A stretch of 64,000 nucleotides of DNA from Combretum micranthum (lineage: Eukaryota; Streptophyta; Magnoliopsida; Myrtales; Combretaceae), in the NCBI GenBank assembly GCA_024138025.1, contig JAMXBD010000234.1, positions 124,001 through 188,000 of the forward strand. Reading direction: 5' to 3'. This document shows positions 1-11,471 of this stretch, piece after piece. Positions within the stretch are counted from its first letter, which is position 1; each line of letters opens with the position of its first letter. The position numbers were made by a program, and so were the translations under genes. The notes below the pieces were generated by a model, which was given only the letters and a program-made list of their open reading frames with translations, was not told the DNA's origin and did no database searches.

Positions 1-1240
1 GTATTAGTCGTAGTCTTCCATTGGGATGGAATCAACTTCATATCTTCAATCCCCCTCAGTTTTAGTATGAAGAAGGGAAAAAAAAAAAAAGGGAGAGAGA
101 GAAACTTTCTTAGGACATATGTGGCATTCTATAATATATAATTGTTTTAAATATTAATTTTCTATAGATAAGAAATTTGTTTGTTGTGGGGGTGGGTTGG
201 GAAGCCACCTTAGATGAAACGTCCCTGACTTCAAAGCAATTTGTAGATATAAAATTTCCAACGGACAGAACTCGTTTATACAAACAATTTTATAAATTTT
301 GCATATATTCAAGTCTGATAGACAATATTACACAAAACTACATTTAACAAATTCTTATCTTTTCAAAACAAGTATAATATTTAAATTATTTATATTTAGA
401 AAATATAAAATACATTAACTTAAGTGAAAAGATAACTCAAACTTACACACATGTTATGTGTATATGTTATTTAATTATTTATTAACTTTTTACACATATA
501 TTATAAGTAAAATACCAACAGTAGATATTTTAAAAATGACTCATTTTCACCGTTATATACATATGAAAAGATCAGGTTTTCTCGCTGATTTACCGTGGGG
601 GTTTGAGTGGATGTCACTGAATAAATAGAAAAAAAGAGAGAGGTAAATTTTCTTTTCACCCTGTTATCTTTCCACCGGTCAAAAATATGGATGGGAGCAT
701 TAAAATGTGTTGTGTATATATATACACAGTGAAAACATTCTATGCCTATGTTATAATTTGTTTCCTTATCCATAAGAAGCTAGAAGGGGAAGAGATACTC
801 CTGCCAAAATAATAAAATTACGTGAAAATGGGTATAAACACGAATTTTGGTCGATTGAAAGTGTTGCCAATCGATTAACTTTGCCTCGTATAGGAATTTT
901 ACATTCTGGCTCGCTTTGGTCCAATTGGTCGAGCGAAATTCAGCCGACTAAAATTTTTAATTTTTTATTTACTATTTTTTTACTTTTCATTATTTGATAT
1001 AGTTTTATAAATTTTCTATATTGCACGTGAGCTAAGGTTTCTTCTTAAAGTCGTATAAATATTCCTTTTATGCACTTTTGGGGACCGAATATGATCCATC
1101 GTTTGAAGTTTCTCAGAAAATGTCTATTACTCCTTGGATTTAGACTTATTGGACCACATAGGGAAACTTCGAATCCAGCAAGTCCTTAATCTTGGATTTG
1201 GGATTTTCTCCTATGGACGATTCATTCAAAAATCAGATCA
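1..1240. other. AT-rich intergenic DNA, no gene seen
   Basis: I find no supported gene here. The one long frame on the minus strand (501-773) has no recognisable domain, AT-driven composition and no splice or promoter context, so I left it out. Short A-rich and TA-rich stretches are scattered through the region. Confidence 0.6.
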
Positions 1241-1250
1241 TTAAAATAAA

Positions 1251-1526
1251 GGAATGAGTCATAAATAATACCTAAACCGTGGTAGAATATGTAATTAGAT
1301 AATTAAATTTTAAAAATAATCAATTTAGTACCTAAATTTTAAAGTAGATCAATTTAATACTTGAGAAACTTTGAAATTGATCATTTTAGTAATTGAAAGA
1401 AATTGATGGAGGTATTACTAGCATGTATAAAAAGTTCTTTCAAGTCCTAAATTTGTCAATTTCAAACTTCAAATATATAATTTTATATGTTTTTAAAATT
1501 TTAGATACCATTTATGACATTAACCC
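1251..1526. mobile_element. Mutator-like MITE, first copy in window
   Basis: This 276 bp AT-rich element has long imperfect terminal inverted repeats. The left end reads GGAATGAGTCATAAATAATA and the right end is its approximate complement, closing with GACATTAACCC. It is flanked by a perfect direct repeat TTAAAATAAA (1241-1250 and 1527-1536). A target duplication of 9-10 bp is the hallmark of Mutator-superfamily insertion. The interior carries the inverted CAATTTAGTACCTAAA / TTTGTCAATTTCAAA type arms shared with the elements at 2725 and 7372. There is no coding capacity, so it would have been mobilised by a transposase elsewhere. Confidence 0.75.
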
Positions 1527-1536
1527 TTAAAATAAA

Positions 1537-2715
1537 TATCATAAGTAAATATATTAAACATCAGGGAGCATTAAAATAATGTTGCACTGAATGCGTGTGA
1601 TCCGAATGAAGTTCATTTTTAATATGAGGAGATCAGCAGTGGTTCCTGGTAAAGATTCGATACTGTTGTATATTGGCTGCTATGTTGTGCTGGCAATGAT
1701 AGCTACTAACGAATATATTAAATTTTATTAACATAAGACCTGATATGTGCATATCCATTGAATCTTTTCCATGGTTCCTGAAGGAAACTAGAACACCTAA
1801 GGTCAAGGATATAACTACGTCTTTAAAGTGGTCTGTTACTCAACAGCTCCATTTCTTTTTAGGCTGTCCTAGTTAAGGAGCTTTATTTGATATTTCATTT
1901 GAATCGTATTTTGAAGAGATGATTTTAACAAAATCTGTTCGGAATTGTGGAGTGAATTAAATTCATAGTGCACATAGAGGTGGGTGAGAAAATGGTTATA
2001 ATATATATGCATATGGGCGATGGATGATGAGTGTGATAACAAGGTGGATGTCTTGAGAGTGAAGGTAGATGACCTCAGTTTTGTTTGAGCCTTAAACTTA
2101 TGGAACCTAGGTTGAAAACACTAAAACTGTCGTACGATGAGTTACAACACAAAGTCACTGGTTAAGAGAGGGAAGGGCCACTCTGGCCTGGTTAACGTAT
2201 GTTGTCAAATTATAGGTATAATTTTTTTAGGGCACTTTTACGTTTTAACTGGTTAGGTTTATTGATACTAATATTATTTTTATAATATTTTAAAGAAATT
2301 GTAATATCTTCTTTTACGTTAATATGAATTCAATATTAAAACTATTTAACAACCAAACAAAAGAAAAAAAATATATAGAGAAAGAATAGTTATTCCCTTC
2401 CAATCTCATAAAGACAATCAAATATAATATGAACCACTCTCTTATTCTTTGTATTACAACTTATTATGTGGTAGCATTGTAGCTTTGGGCTATAAATTTA
2501 TAGCCCTTTGCTCTTATGCTAGTTCACAAGTTCTTTAGCTTTAGAAATCAAAATCAAGATTTCAATTAAGTGTTTTCTATGAAGAATTTTCATATATTAG
2601 GGATATAACCTAAGAGTCACATCACCTTGATTGTGTGCTCTTCCACTACCATGCATATATAATATAATCAAGTCCATAACAGGTCAATATAAACATTGCA
2701 AAATAAGATATGTGA
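1537..2715. other. Intergenic DNA, possible decayed LTR
   Basis: No gene is supported. Around 2450-2560 there is a TATA-like CTATAAATTTATAG with a following CT- and A-rich leader-like stretch. This could be the promoter part of an old LTR, but I see no matching second LTR, PBS or coding remains in the window. Confidence 0.3.
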
Positions 2716-2724
2716 TAGATATTA

Positions 2725-3026
2725 GGGTTAATGTCACAAATAGTATCTTAATTTTGACAAAATATGTAATTATGTATTTAAATTTTGAAATTGATTAATT
2801 TATTCCCTAAATTTTGAAATTGACCAATTTAGTACCTAAAAAAATCTTTTGTGCATGCCAACGGTACTTCGTCAAGCTCTTTTAGGTATTGAATTTATCA
2901 ATTTCAATTTTTTTTGGTACTAAATTAATTAATCTCAAAGTTTATATACTAAATTGATTAATTTCAAAGTTCAGGTATTAATTTCATATTTTACTAAAAT
3001 TGAGCTATTATTCATGACATTATCCC
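2725..3026. mobile_element. Mutator-like MITE, second copy in window
   Basis: This 302 bp element starts GGGTTAATGTCAC and ends with the complementary GACATTATCCC. It is bracketed by a perfect 9 bp target duplication TAGATATTA (2716-2724 and 3027-3035). The two halves are near-complements of each other over most of their length, with repeated motifs such as TTTGAAATTGA and TCAATTTCAAA, so it can fold into a long hairpin. It belongs to the same family as the element at 1251 and has no open reading frame. Confidence 0.85.
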
Positions 3027-3035
3027 TAGATATTA

Positions 3036-3760
3036 TAACGAAGCATAAATCAATTATTAGTTACTTTGTATACTTATTATACTTCGTATGACTAATCAAG
3101 TATAACTTCTCAAATATAATATGACAACGATTTGCCATAACTAGGCGTAATTAATTTAATAAAACAATATAATAATTTTTAAACTTTAAGTTGATATCCT
3201 TAACCAAAAACTTTAAGTTGTAAGAAATAAAAATTCTAGAAAAATAGAGATAATTATTCTCTTTATTATTTACAATAGTAGGATTCCGTGTACATTACAA
3301 CCCAACAACATTTAATTAAAATGGAGATGCCCATTCAAAACAATAATTATTCCATTTCATGTAATTTGGCAATAGGTAAAATGAAAGACTAGGTCCAGAT
3401 GAAATTTAGCTTGCATGTTGTCTGAGTTAAGACAAGAAAACACAAGTGCCAAGCCCAACTAACTGGATGTGATTAATACTTTTCGATTTGGCCTTGGGCT
3501 CCTATATGCATTATGTTTGAACATTTTCAATCTACTTCTATAGAAAGGATATCTTTTTTGAAGTGATATGAACTAGGGATAAAAATTGTAGCATGTAGTA
3601 TAAGAAGAATTTTTGGTATTGCCTAAAATTCACATAGAAAATAAATGATAGATATAATACTTCAAGAATAGAATCTTATGGTAACTATACATATTCAATT
3701 CATCCTTTAGCAATATATTCTAAAAATCTAGTAGACAAACAAGATGTCCAAATGCTTAGT
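3036..3760. other. Intergenic DNA upstream of GH5 remnant
   Basis: AT-rich sequence without a recognisable gene. I looked here for the missing 5' exons of the GH5 gene that ends at 4773, including its usual N-terminal Gly-Gly-Trp-Leu motif, and did not find them. Confidence 0.5.
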
Positions 3761-3870
3761 AGTGTGCTAATAGTGTTGTAGTCTAGTGGTACATTTCCTG
3801 ATCTTTCAGAAAAAAGATAGTAGGTTCGATTTCTCATTCTTCGTTGTAATGTCAAAAAAAAAAAAAAAAA
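3761..3870 (+). mobile_element. tRNA-derived SINE fragment
   Basis: A box-A-like TAGTCTAGTGGT (3779-3790) and a box-B-like GGTTCGATTT (3823-3832) are spaced as in an internal RNA polymerase III promoter. A run of 17 A residues follows at 3854-3870. The order (tRNA-like head, short body, A tail) is that of a plant SINE. The tRNA fold itself is not intact, so it is not called as a tRNA gene. It lies directly upstream of the first visible GH5 exon, probably within an intron or former intron. Confidence 0.55.
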
Positions 3871-3912
3871 CCTTGGTAATGTATATGCCTAATTTCTTTG
3901 CTATGTGAATAG

Positions 3913-4773
3913 GAAATATGGTGTGCTGGTCATCATTGATCTACATGCTGCACCAGGTTCACAAAATGGCAATGAACACAGTGCATCAAGAGATGGATCT
4001 CAAGAATGGGGATTAACAGACTCCAATATACAGCAAACAGTACAAGTCATAGAATTTCTTGCTGCCCGGTGAGAAATATCACTAATAATTAGGTGGAAAA
4101 GGTCAACTATCGAGTAAACTCAAACTCATGATCGTTGTGACTAATGAACAGGTACAAGGACAGTCCAAGTTTATATGCCGTCGAGCTAATTAATGAGCCT
4201 CTGGCACCCGGAGTCACATTAGATGCGTTGAGTAAATACTATAAAGCCGGATATGATGCTGTTCGTAGGCACTCCTCCAAGGCTTATGTTGTCCTCTCGA
4301 ATCGGCTCGGTATTTCTGATTCCACGGAGCTATTCCCACTTGCCAGTGGCCTAACTGGATCGGTCATTGATGTGCACTACTACAATTTGTTCTCGGATGT
4401 ATTTAACACCATGACTGTCCAACAAAACATTGATTTCATTACAATAACCGAGCTCACAATTGAATGAAATCACCAAACCGGATGGTCCTCTTACATTTAT
4501 AGGTATGTGTAAGTTATCCAAAAAAGAAAAAAAAAAAGAATTATGTTTTGGAGTTTTTGCAATTAACATGATATATTATTTAAATGAGCAGGTGAATGGG
4601 TAGCCGAATGGGCATTGAATAATGCAACGAAAGAGGACTACCAAAGATTTGCTAAAGCTCAGTTGGAGGTTTATGGTAGAGCAACATTTGGATGGGCATA
4701 TTGGGCACTTAAAAATGTGAACGACCATTGGAGTTTAGAGTCGATGATTCAAAATGGCTACATAATGCTCTAG
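3913..4773 (+). pseudogene. GH5 glucan 1,3-beta-glucosidase-like, 3' exons only
   Basis: Three exons encode the C-terminal part of a plant glycoside hydrolase family 5 enzyme of the exo-1,3-beta-glucanase type, normally a secreted cell-wall protein. Exon 3913-4068 has the conserved DLHAAPGSQNGNEHSASRDG stretch. Exon 4152-4502 carries the acid/base glutamate in LINEP and then IDVHYYNLFSD. Exon 4592-4773 begins with the nucleophile glutamate in GEW, then has AQLEVYGRATFGWAYW, and ends NGYIML-stop. Introns are GT-AG and phases match across both junctions. Exon 2 is two bases short: frame is lost by an apparent 1-base deletion near 4440 and again near 4455, giving a stop at 4465-4467 if uncorrected. 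The 5' exons (signal peptide and start of the barrel) are not seen in 1-3912. Both defects make it a likely pseudogene. Sequencing error in exon 2 is the alternative. Confidence 0.85.
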
Positions 4774-5215
4774 TTTGATGCTTAAAAATGCGCTAGTATT
4801 TAAGATATTTGGGAAGTAACATTTGAATAATGGCCTTCTTAGATTGATTTCTATGAGCTATCCAGCAATCTCAGATACTAGTTATTCATCATATAAGCAA
4901 GATAATTGTGAGACCATCTTGATTTGTGTTGCAATGTTGGTCATGATTTATATATTTTGAATTATAATTGTAAAATATATAAGCAGAGAGAGAAAGAGAT
5001 GAGTCTGTTTAGCTTATCTAATTTTCATCTATATCTTATTTGTATCTGATCAGCATTTATAACTTATCTATATCATATCTGTTTGATCTGTTTATAAGTA
5101 AAAATATTTATTTTTCATCAATATCTACTTCTTGACAAACAACTGTTTGAAAAAGACTAAAATAAGATGCAAAAAAAAAAAAAAAATGAAACAAACATAT
5201 TCAAATTTTTCGTTC
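4774..5215. other. GH5 3' flank
   Basis: AT-rich downstream sequence that may include the 3' UTR of the GH5 remnant. Several AATAAA-like A-rich stretches occur but none can be picked as the polyadenylation signal. Confidence 0.35.
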
Positions 5216-5336
5216 ACCAATGTGTTAGCAAAAAAAATTACACAAATATCAATTGGACAAAAAAATTACATAAATACCATTACAATATCATATTTAATAC
5301 ATATGATACTATACATTTCAATGTGTGTTGTATGTA

Positions 5337-5379
5337 TTAAATGCAATATAAAAAGTATTAATTGCTATATTGCATTTAA
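5337..5379. repeat. Perfect 14 bp inverted repeat
   Basis: The arms TTAAATGCAATATA (5337-5350) and TATATTGCATTTAA (5366-5379) are exact complements separated by 15 bp. It sits inside a longer AT-rich, partly palindromic stretch (about 5216-5460) that may be part of a foldback element. Confidence 0.7.
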
Positions 5380-5460
5380 CGTAGGAGATATACATTAAAA
5401 GCACTATATCACATGTCATAAATGTGATACTATAATGATATTTTGGTAATTTTTTTATAG

Positions 5461-5756
5461 AATAAAATACATTAAAAGATATCAATGTTTAGTATAAGTT
5501 TATTCAAGGTATCAATTTTTAGGTTTAGTTAAAAAAATTTATCAACGTTTGACAAAATGAGTTAAATAAGATGTCAATAACTGAACAATGATGGAAAACT
5601 AAACTAATTTCAATTGAAAACAAATCCAAATATTTGTATCTCCAATGAACTTTGCAAAAAAACACTGATATATCTTTCTAACTACATAAAACGTTAATAT
5701 CTTAAATAAACTTATCCATAAACATTGATACCTTTTGATGTAATTTACTATTTTTT
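5461..5756. mobile_element. Foldback element with long inverted arms
   Basis: The left arm (about 5461-5515, with AAGATATCAATGTTTAG and TAAGTTTATTCAAGGTATC) is complementary to the right arm (about 5690-5755, with ATATCTTAAATAAACTTAT and AAACATTGATACCTTTTGAT). The segment would fold back over most of its ends. Similar GATATTTTGGTAATTTTTTTA-type sequence lies just outside both ends in the same direction (about 5437-5459 and 5768-5790). A short exact target duplication was not resolved. It has no coding capacity. Confidence 0.5.
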
Positions 5757-5790
5757 ATGTAATTAATATTTTAGTAATTTTTTTAAATAA

Positions 5791-6380
5791 GTATAAACAC
5801 GAGTCTCACCCTATATACAACATCAAAGAAACATTAATAACAACCATAAGAGATACATACAAATATCAAACTCCACATACGTTATAACATTTCAAACACT
5901 AATGGCTTATAAAGGCTATTGAATTAGCTTACAAACCAAATATATAACATAGGGTCCATGCTCAATTGGAAACAACATGACTACATAATTAATGGAGGTC
6001 TATGATCCTCTATGAGTCATTTGAACATATATACCTATACACATATATGTAAAGTTAAAGATCATCATAGTAGCTTTTTATACTAACGTAATTCCCATAA
6101 TCTACTAAAAGGTTTACATCTCGCAATATAATACCATATCTTAAAAGATAGATAAAAGAATCAACATGAGATTAGTACGAAATATTATATGCACATATGT
6201 GTGTCATACAACATATTTCATATGTATACATTATGCTAAATGTAACAAACAATCATTTTTTATCTCAATATTTAGGTGTTACAAAAAATATAAGGTAAAA
6301 CACAATCCTAACTACAATTAAAATATATCAATACATATATATGGTGCTAGACGTAAGTCATCTGCATCTGCTCGAATTTT
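5791..6380. other. AT-rich spacer, no gene seen
   Basis: I see no gene, RNA or clear repeat boundary in this stretch. It is rich in TATATA and ACATAT words. Confidence 0.4.
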
Positions 6381-8100
6381 TAATATGTGACTTGATGAGT
6401 GTCAAAAGACCCTTATTTAGATAATTAATTTGTTCTTAATTTGATTATTTTGACATATAATCTTATGAAATTAACACTTAAATTAGTTTTATTCTAGTTT
6501 TAGGCCATCAAAGTGTTATTAAAGTTAAAAGAAAGAAGTTGAATGAGCTCCGTGCACTTTGAAGGAGATTTTGTCTAAGTTATTGAAGAATCCAGGCTCA
6601 TCATCGACTAAACACAACAATGTTTGCATTGTGTTAGCCTTGGTAAGATTTTCAAAGAGTAAAGTTTAACACAGGGCATAACATGATTGTGTCATGATCA
6701 TGTTCACCCAATTTTGTCAAGAATTTTCTTTGCTTTTTAACACATAGGAGACATGCTTACATTCCAATTGTGTTAAGATTAGAATGCTAGATATAAGAGA
6801 GACACAAACATGACATGGTTGTGTTGAAGCAATGATAATTTTGGAAGGATTTGCTAAGAATAACATGGGGAAATCAACATGCTTGTGTTTAGGTTATGTT
6901 GAAGAGAAATTTGGAATTTATCTTATGAAAGTCAGTGCAACATGACCAAGACATGACCATGTTCACCCACGCTTTGAATTATTATAGATATGCTTTAAAT
7001 CTTTGGAAGAATGAATTCTTGAATGCTTTAGAAAGTTGCTTAAAGGCAAGAAGAAGTGGAGAGGAAGTCAAGAACATGTGCTTTCATTGAAGATCGAAAG
7101 AATTTTGTTGGTTTATTATTTATCTTCATGTTTTTTGACATTATCTGTGGTTTGATTATCAGATCTATCGAAGAATAAACTTTTGTACCTCAATTTTATG
7201 AGCCTAGGTTTACTATACAATTGAGATTGTTTTTTTTTTTTAATGAATTATTAGTTTCTTAAATCCATTTATGCATTTTTTGTTGTATCTTGAATGAATA
7301 CTGCTAGTATATTGATTCGTAACTTGATTTCATTCTTGTTGATTGAAAAACCACTTGTCTTAATACATCTAAGGTTAATGTCATGAATATCCAATAAGGT
7401 ACCTGAACTTTAAAATTAATCAATTTAGTATCTCAACTTTGAAATTGATCAATTTGGCACCTGAAAAACTTGATATTGATCAATTAGCACTTGAATGACC
7501 TTGATGGAGGTACCAGTAATATGCACGAAAGTTCTTTTAGATATTAAATTGATTAATTTCAAAGTTTAGATACATCTATTTAATTAGAGAGTTGCTTGTA
7601 ATTATAGAGATAAGACAATTTTAGGGGAATTCAAAGTGTTTAATGCAATTTAAGGGTTTTAACTAGGATGGGATTCCAGTCAATTAACCTAGAATTATAA
7701 ATTAATACTTTTGAGAAATATGTTTTAGTTTATTACATAGTAATTCCTAGCAAAGATTCAAAATATAGGTGTTCATGCAATTGAATTATCTTATTTATGA
7801 TCTTGACTTGTAATTTGTGTTGTAATAATTTAGTTGTTTATTAATTGTTTTCACTTGGTATTGATGATTAGATAATAGAGGAAAAATAAGTATTAGTATT
7901 TGTTGATTCTCATGGGAACAATGCTTGTACTTAATCTCTATATTATGATATCAATAGGTTTCCTTTCCTAAATTGGTTGTTGAATAGAATTATAAATAGA
8001 TTTTAAAACGTCAAGACATTATCATTGTGACATTACTCAAGACAATATCACATAAAGATTAATAGGTTCTATGTTAGTATCAGTAGTGCTCTTGGTCCAC
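6381..8100 (+). mobile_element. Decayed LTR-like sequence (uncertain)
   Basis: The composition differs from its surroundings: repeated words ACATGATTGTGT, CATGATCATGTTCACCC and CATGACCATGTTCACCC at 6680-6965, then a long T-rich tract and an AT-rich tail. Long plant gypsy LTRs often have such internal near-repeats. I could not identify a TG...CA boundary, a partner LTR or coding remains. It contains the MITE at 7372-7569 as a later insertion. The call is inference only. Confidence 0.25.
7372..7569. mobile_element. Mutator-like MITE with atypical right end
   Basis: The left end AGGTTAATGTCATGAATA-type sequence and the interior CAATTTAGTATC / TTGAAATTGATCAATTT arms match the elements at 1251 and 2725. 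A perfect 9 bp duplication ATACATCTA flanks it (7363-7371 and 7570-7578). The right terminal inverted repeat is missing: the element stops about 60-100 bp short of the canonical GACATTAACCC end. Confidence 0.65.
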
Positions 8101-9086
8101 TAACTATAACCAAGAGCAGAATATAAATCAAGTTAAGTAACAAACATTGATTAGGTTCACTGATCATCTATCGTATAAGGACATATAATAAACAAGGTAT
8201 TCATGCACTTAGTATGAGCTTTTAGTTTTGATTAAGAGCAAAGTTATGCATACACTATTATTAAACATTTACCAAAGCTCTACATTACGCGCTCTACATT
8301 ACGTTTAATCTATAACTCTTCTTAACTTCCATTTAACTTAATTAGAAAGTTAAATGTATCTAATTAATTTTAGAAAGGATTTATAGTGATAGCTTAGTTT
8401 TGTAAAAGAATATAGTGTTAGAGTTAATTAAATGAGTTCATTTCATTTCTAGGAATTTAGATAATTAAAAGTGTAGCAACCATGGAATACTTCTCAAGTG
8501 AAGTTAGAACTATTGGTCTAGTGGTGCGTATAACACTATTTTGATGCCTTTGTTCAAAGACTTATTGGGTTGATGGTAAGGGAGATACAAGCTTGTTAAT
8601 TCCTTTCACAACATGAATCAATAGTCTGTGGATTAAGCTCCATATATCAGCTTGCTAGTAGGTACAAATATATAGAATTCATTTCAAATTCTATATATTC
8701 TCCTCTCAAAATCCATTTGACAACATTACTAGTTCCCAACTCTATAACATTTCCATCTCACTGATTTATATAACAACAAAGCTATCCTAACAATTTATTG
8801 AACATGAATTACACTCCTTGTCAATAGTCATCAAAGAATCGTCTAAACCATATAATAATAAAATACAAAACATATCCATTCTTGGTATCTCACATGGTCT
8901 ACAATTCATATTTGTTTAAAAGTGTTACCTAACCATTCTACAAAAGGAAGTATAACAAAACACAACCTTAAGGACTACAATGACTCAACTTACCCTTTTT
9001 CCTTTAAGAGTTGTTATTCAATGACTGTCTTCACTCTTCATCTTAATCTTAGTCCAAAGAGTTTGATTTGAGGTAAACATTTAAGA
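8101..9086. other. AT-rich spacer, no gene seen
   Basis: No gene or clear element was found. A box-A-like word GGTCTAGTGGT occurs at about 8516-8526, but no box B follows at the right spacing. Confidence 0.4.
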
Positions 9087-10640
9087 TGTTGAAACTATAG
9101 CTTTAATGTGAATTTTGATAAGGAAATATATTGCATAATTACACAGAAGTTGCAAAAAAGTTACACTTAATTGATTAAACATGTTTTATGTGCAATGTGT
9201 TGAAAACATGCCAATAGATGTGTTTATGAGTGTTGGGTTGCTTTTTGTAGGATAGTGTTGATTTGCAGCTAGAGTTGAGACACCAGCAAAAAGGAGTTCG
9301 GACACTAGTTGATAGAAAACTAGCTAGTGGAGCATTTATTGCAGCACAAAAAGAGAGGGAAATTAGAGTAATGATTAGTTTTTTGTGGAGGTGCATTCTA
9401 CTACTTGTTTAATTCTTCCAAAGCCTCTAGTGCGTAATTTTCTTATTTATATAAAAGATAGTGAGTGGTGCCATTTAAAAGTTATTTTGCAATCTTTATT
9501 AGGTACTACTCTAAAATTGTTTTGAATGATTATTTATGAGTAATTTGAGTTATGCTTAGTGTGAGTGTAATATTTGTAAAGGCATAACTCTTATGTGATT
9601 GTGTTGTAGCTCCTTGGGAGTATTGTTTTATTTTTAAAATAAAGTGATGGTAAAGTCCTCCATTGAGAGGCATCTGTGTGGATTATGAAGACTAGAGGGT
9701 GAACAGTACTCTATTTTAAAATTTGGTGTTATCTTTCCAATCCCTTCTAACCTTATTTATTGTTATTTTCTTTGCATTGTTCATGCTTTATTTAATTCAT
9801 TGAGTTGCATCCTTTAGACATTATAATTGCAAAAAAAAAAAAAAGGATAAATTAGTTACCAAAGAGATGAATTTTGACCTTGTAAATACCAACAAGGCAC
9901 GTCAATGGCATCAATGAGGTATTATCTCAACTCGCTTGAGTTTTGTATTTTGTGCACTTGATTGTAATGTTAATTGTGTATTGATATGTCTTAATGTGCA
10001 GATTTAGATGTATTGGTGATCTTTATGCATGGAATGATTAAAATGAGGCTTGAATTGGAATTTCTTGGATGTCATGTCAAAAACCACCCTTTTTCATACT
10101 TGGTAAAGCTTAAAAAACTTGTCTAAACAAATAAACATGCATCAAATATTTTTAGGCAAATTGGTGCACTCTTGAGGAAAATTTCATGCTCTTATTGACT
10201 AAAATGTGCAAATGTTGAAATATGTATGTTTCAGAAAATCACATAAGTAGGAAATAGCTTTATGAACATGCTTTAAATGTTAAATCATATGTTTGTGCAC
10301 ATTTGAGTTTAAACTTGTTCTTTTTGCTATTAGCTAAATATACAATATGTGGGGATACAATATGTAGGGTAGGGGGTGTTTGTTATGTTAAGGGAGTTAA
10401 TAGTGCAATGGTTATCTTCATTAAAATAAGGGAGATTGTTGACCTTGTAAGTTCAATGTGAGTTTTAATGAGGAATTTCATTGCACAATTACACAAAAGT
10501 TGTAGAATAATTACACTTAATATGTTAAACATGTTTGATTTATAATGTGTTGAAAATGTGCAAATATGTGTTTGTGTTTGTGTTTGTGTTGGATTGTTTT
10601 TTGAGTATAGTGTTGATTTGCAACTAGAGTTGGGACGCTA
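9087..10640 (+). mobile_element. Small truncated LTR retrotransposon (TRIM-like)
   Basis: Two direct repeats begin TGTTGA (9087 and 10437). They stay alignable for about 200 bp, through AATTACACA(G/A)AAGTTG, CACTTAAT, TTAAACATGTTT and ATAGTGTTGATTTGCA(G/A)CTAGAGTTG. The second is preceded by the purine tract AAAATAAGGGAGA (10423-10435), in the place of a polypurine tract. This gives LTR, short interior, PPT, LTR. The second LTR breaks off near 10640 where unrelated sequence begins, so the element is 3'-truncated or the repeat has decayed. The interior (about 0.6-1.1 kb) shows no gag or pol remains. The minus-strand frame at 9175-9396 lies inside the LTR and is not a gene. Confidence 0.6.
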
Positions 10641-10830
10641 GATACCGAGTAACTAGACAATAGAATTGGATCAATTAATAAGACAAAGAAAAGAAAAAAA
10701 AAAGTTTCGAAAACTAGAGGTTAAAACCTAAAAATTATCTTATTTGTACACATAACACAATAAATGCTAATAAAACATGAAAAAGGAAAAATTGCTTCCC
10801 CAACTTCCATCCATTAGGATACCTGTGAGC

Positions 10831-11285
10831 AAGGGTGAATTTAGGGGGGCAGCAAGGGCCCCAGCCCCCTAGAATAGGGAAAAATTAAATTTTAAAGGTT
10901 TTTTTTAAAGAAAAAATTATATTATATGTACTTTATAAAGAGAGAATCATGACATAAAACTAAGTGAGGTGTAGTAGTTAAGCATCTATTTTATATTCAT
11001 GAGGTCATGGGTTCAAATCCTATAAGAGTATTTTTTTTTTACTTTTTTTCAACATGCATTTATTACACTAGCTAATTTCTCTCTTACACTAACAACTCTC
11101 TCTCTCTATATATACACACACACACACACACACATAGAAATCATTGTAAAATTCTCATAAATATATAAAATATAATACAACTGTAATAGCAAGTGAATAT
11201 TAATAAATAATTTTAAAATTAACTTAATTAATGTTCGCCCGCCAACCCCCCCTCCTCAGTCGTATAATTCTACGTTTGTCCCTGG
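10831..11285. mobile_element. Possible non-autonomous element with tRNA-like region
   Basis: The segment is bounded by two unusual G/C-homopolymer-rich ends: a left end with TTTAGGGGGGCAG and GGGCCCCAGCCCCC (10850-10870) and a right end with CCCGCCAACCCCCCCTCC (11235-11260). Inside, GAGGTGTAGTAGTTAAGC and GGTTCAAATCC (11010-11020) are spaced like boxes A and B. A T-rich tract and a TC/TA/CA microsatellite (about 11097-11132) follow. It could be a MITE or a SINE composite. No target duplication was resolved. Confidence 0.35.
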
Positions 11286-11471
11286 CTATGAGTAGAGTTG
11301 TGTAAGTAGATGGTTTATGTGGATCAATTCATTTAATCTAAAAAAGAAAATTGAGTTGGACCAAAAATTTAAATCCTCGTTAAGTTGTGAGCCATTTTGA
11401 TCCACTCTACATAACTTGTGGATTAAAGCACACGTATTATATATATATAAATATATATATAGAGAGAGAGA

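Noticed and set aside
501..773. 90-codon minus-strand open frame
   Set aside because: No domain, AT-driven composition, no splice or promoter context.
4351..4569. Minus-strand frame over the GH5 exon
   Set aside because: Shadow of the plus-strand GH5 exon 2, which has clear family motifs.
8516..8526. GGTCTAGTGGT as a tRNA or SINE box A
   Set aside because: No box B or tRNA fold at the required spacing.
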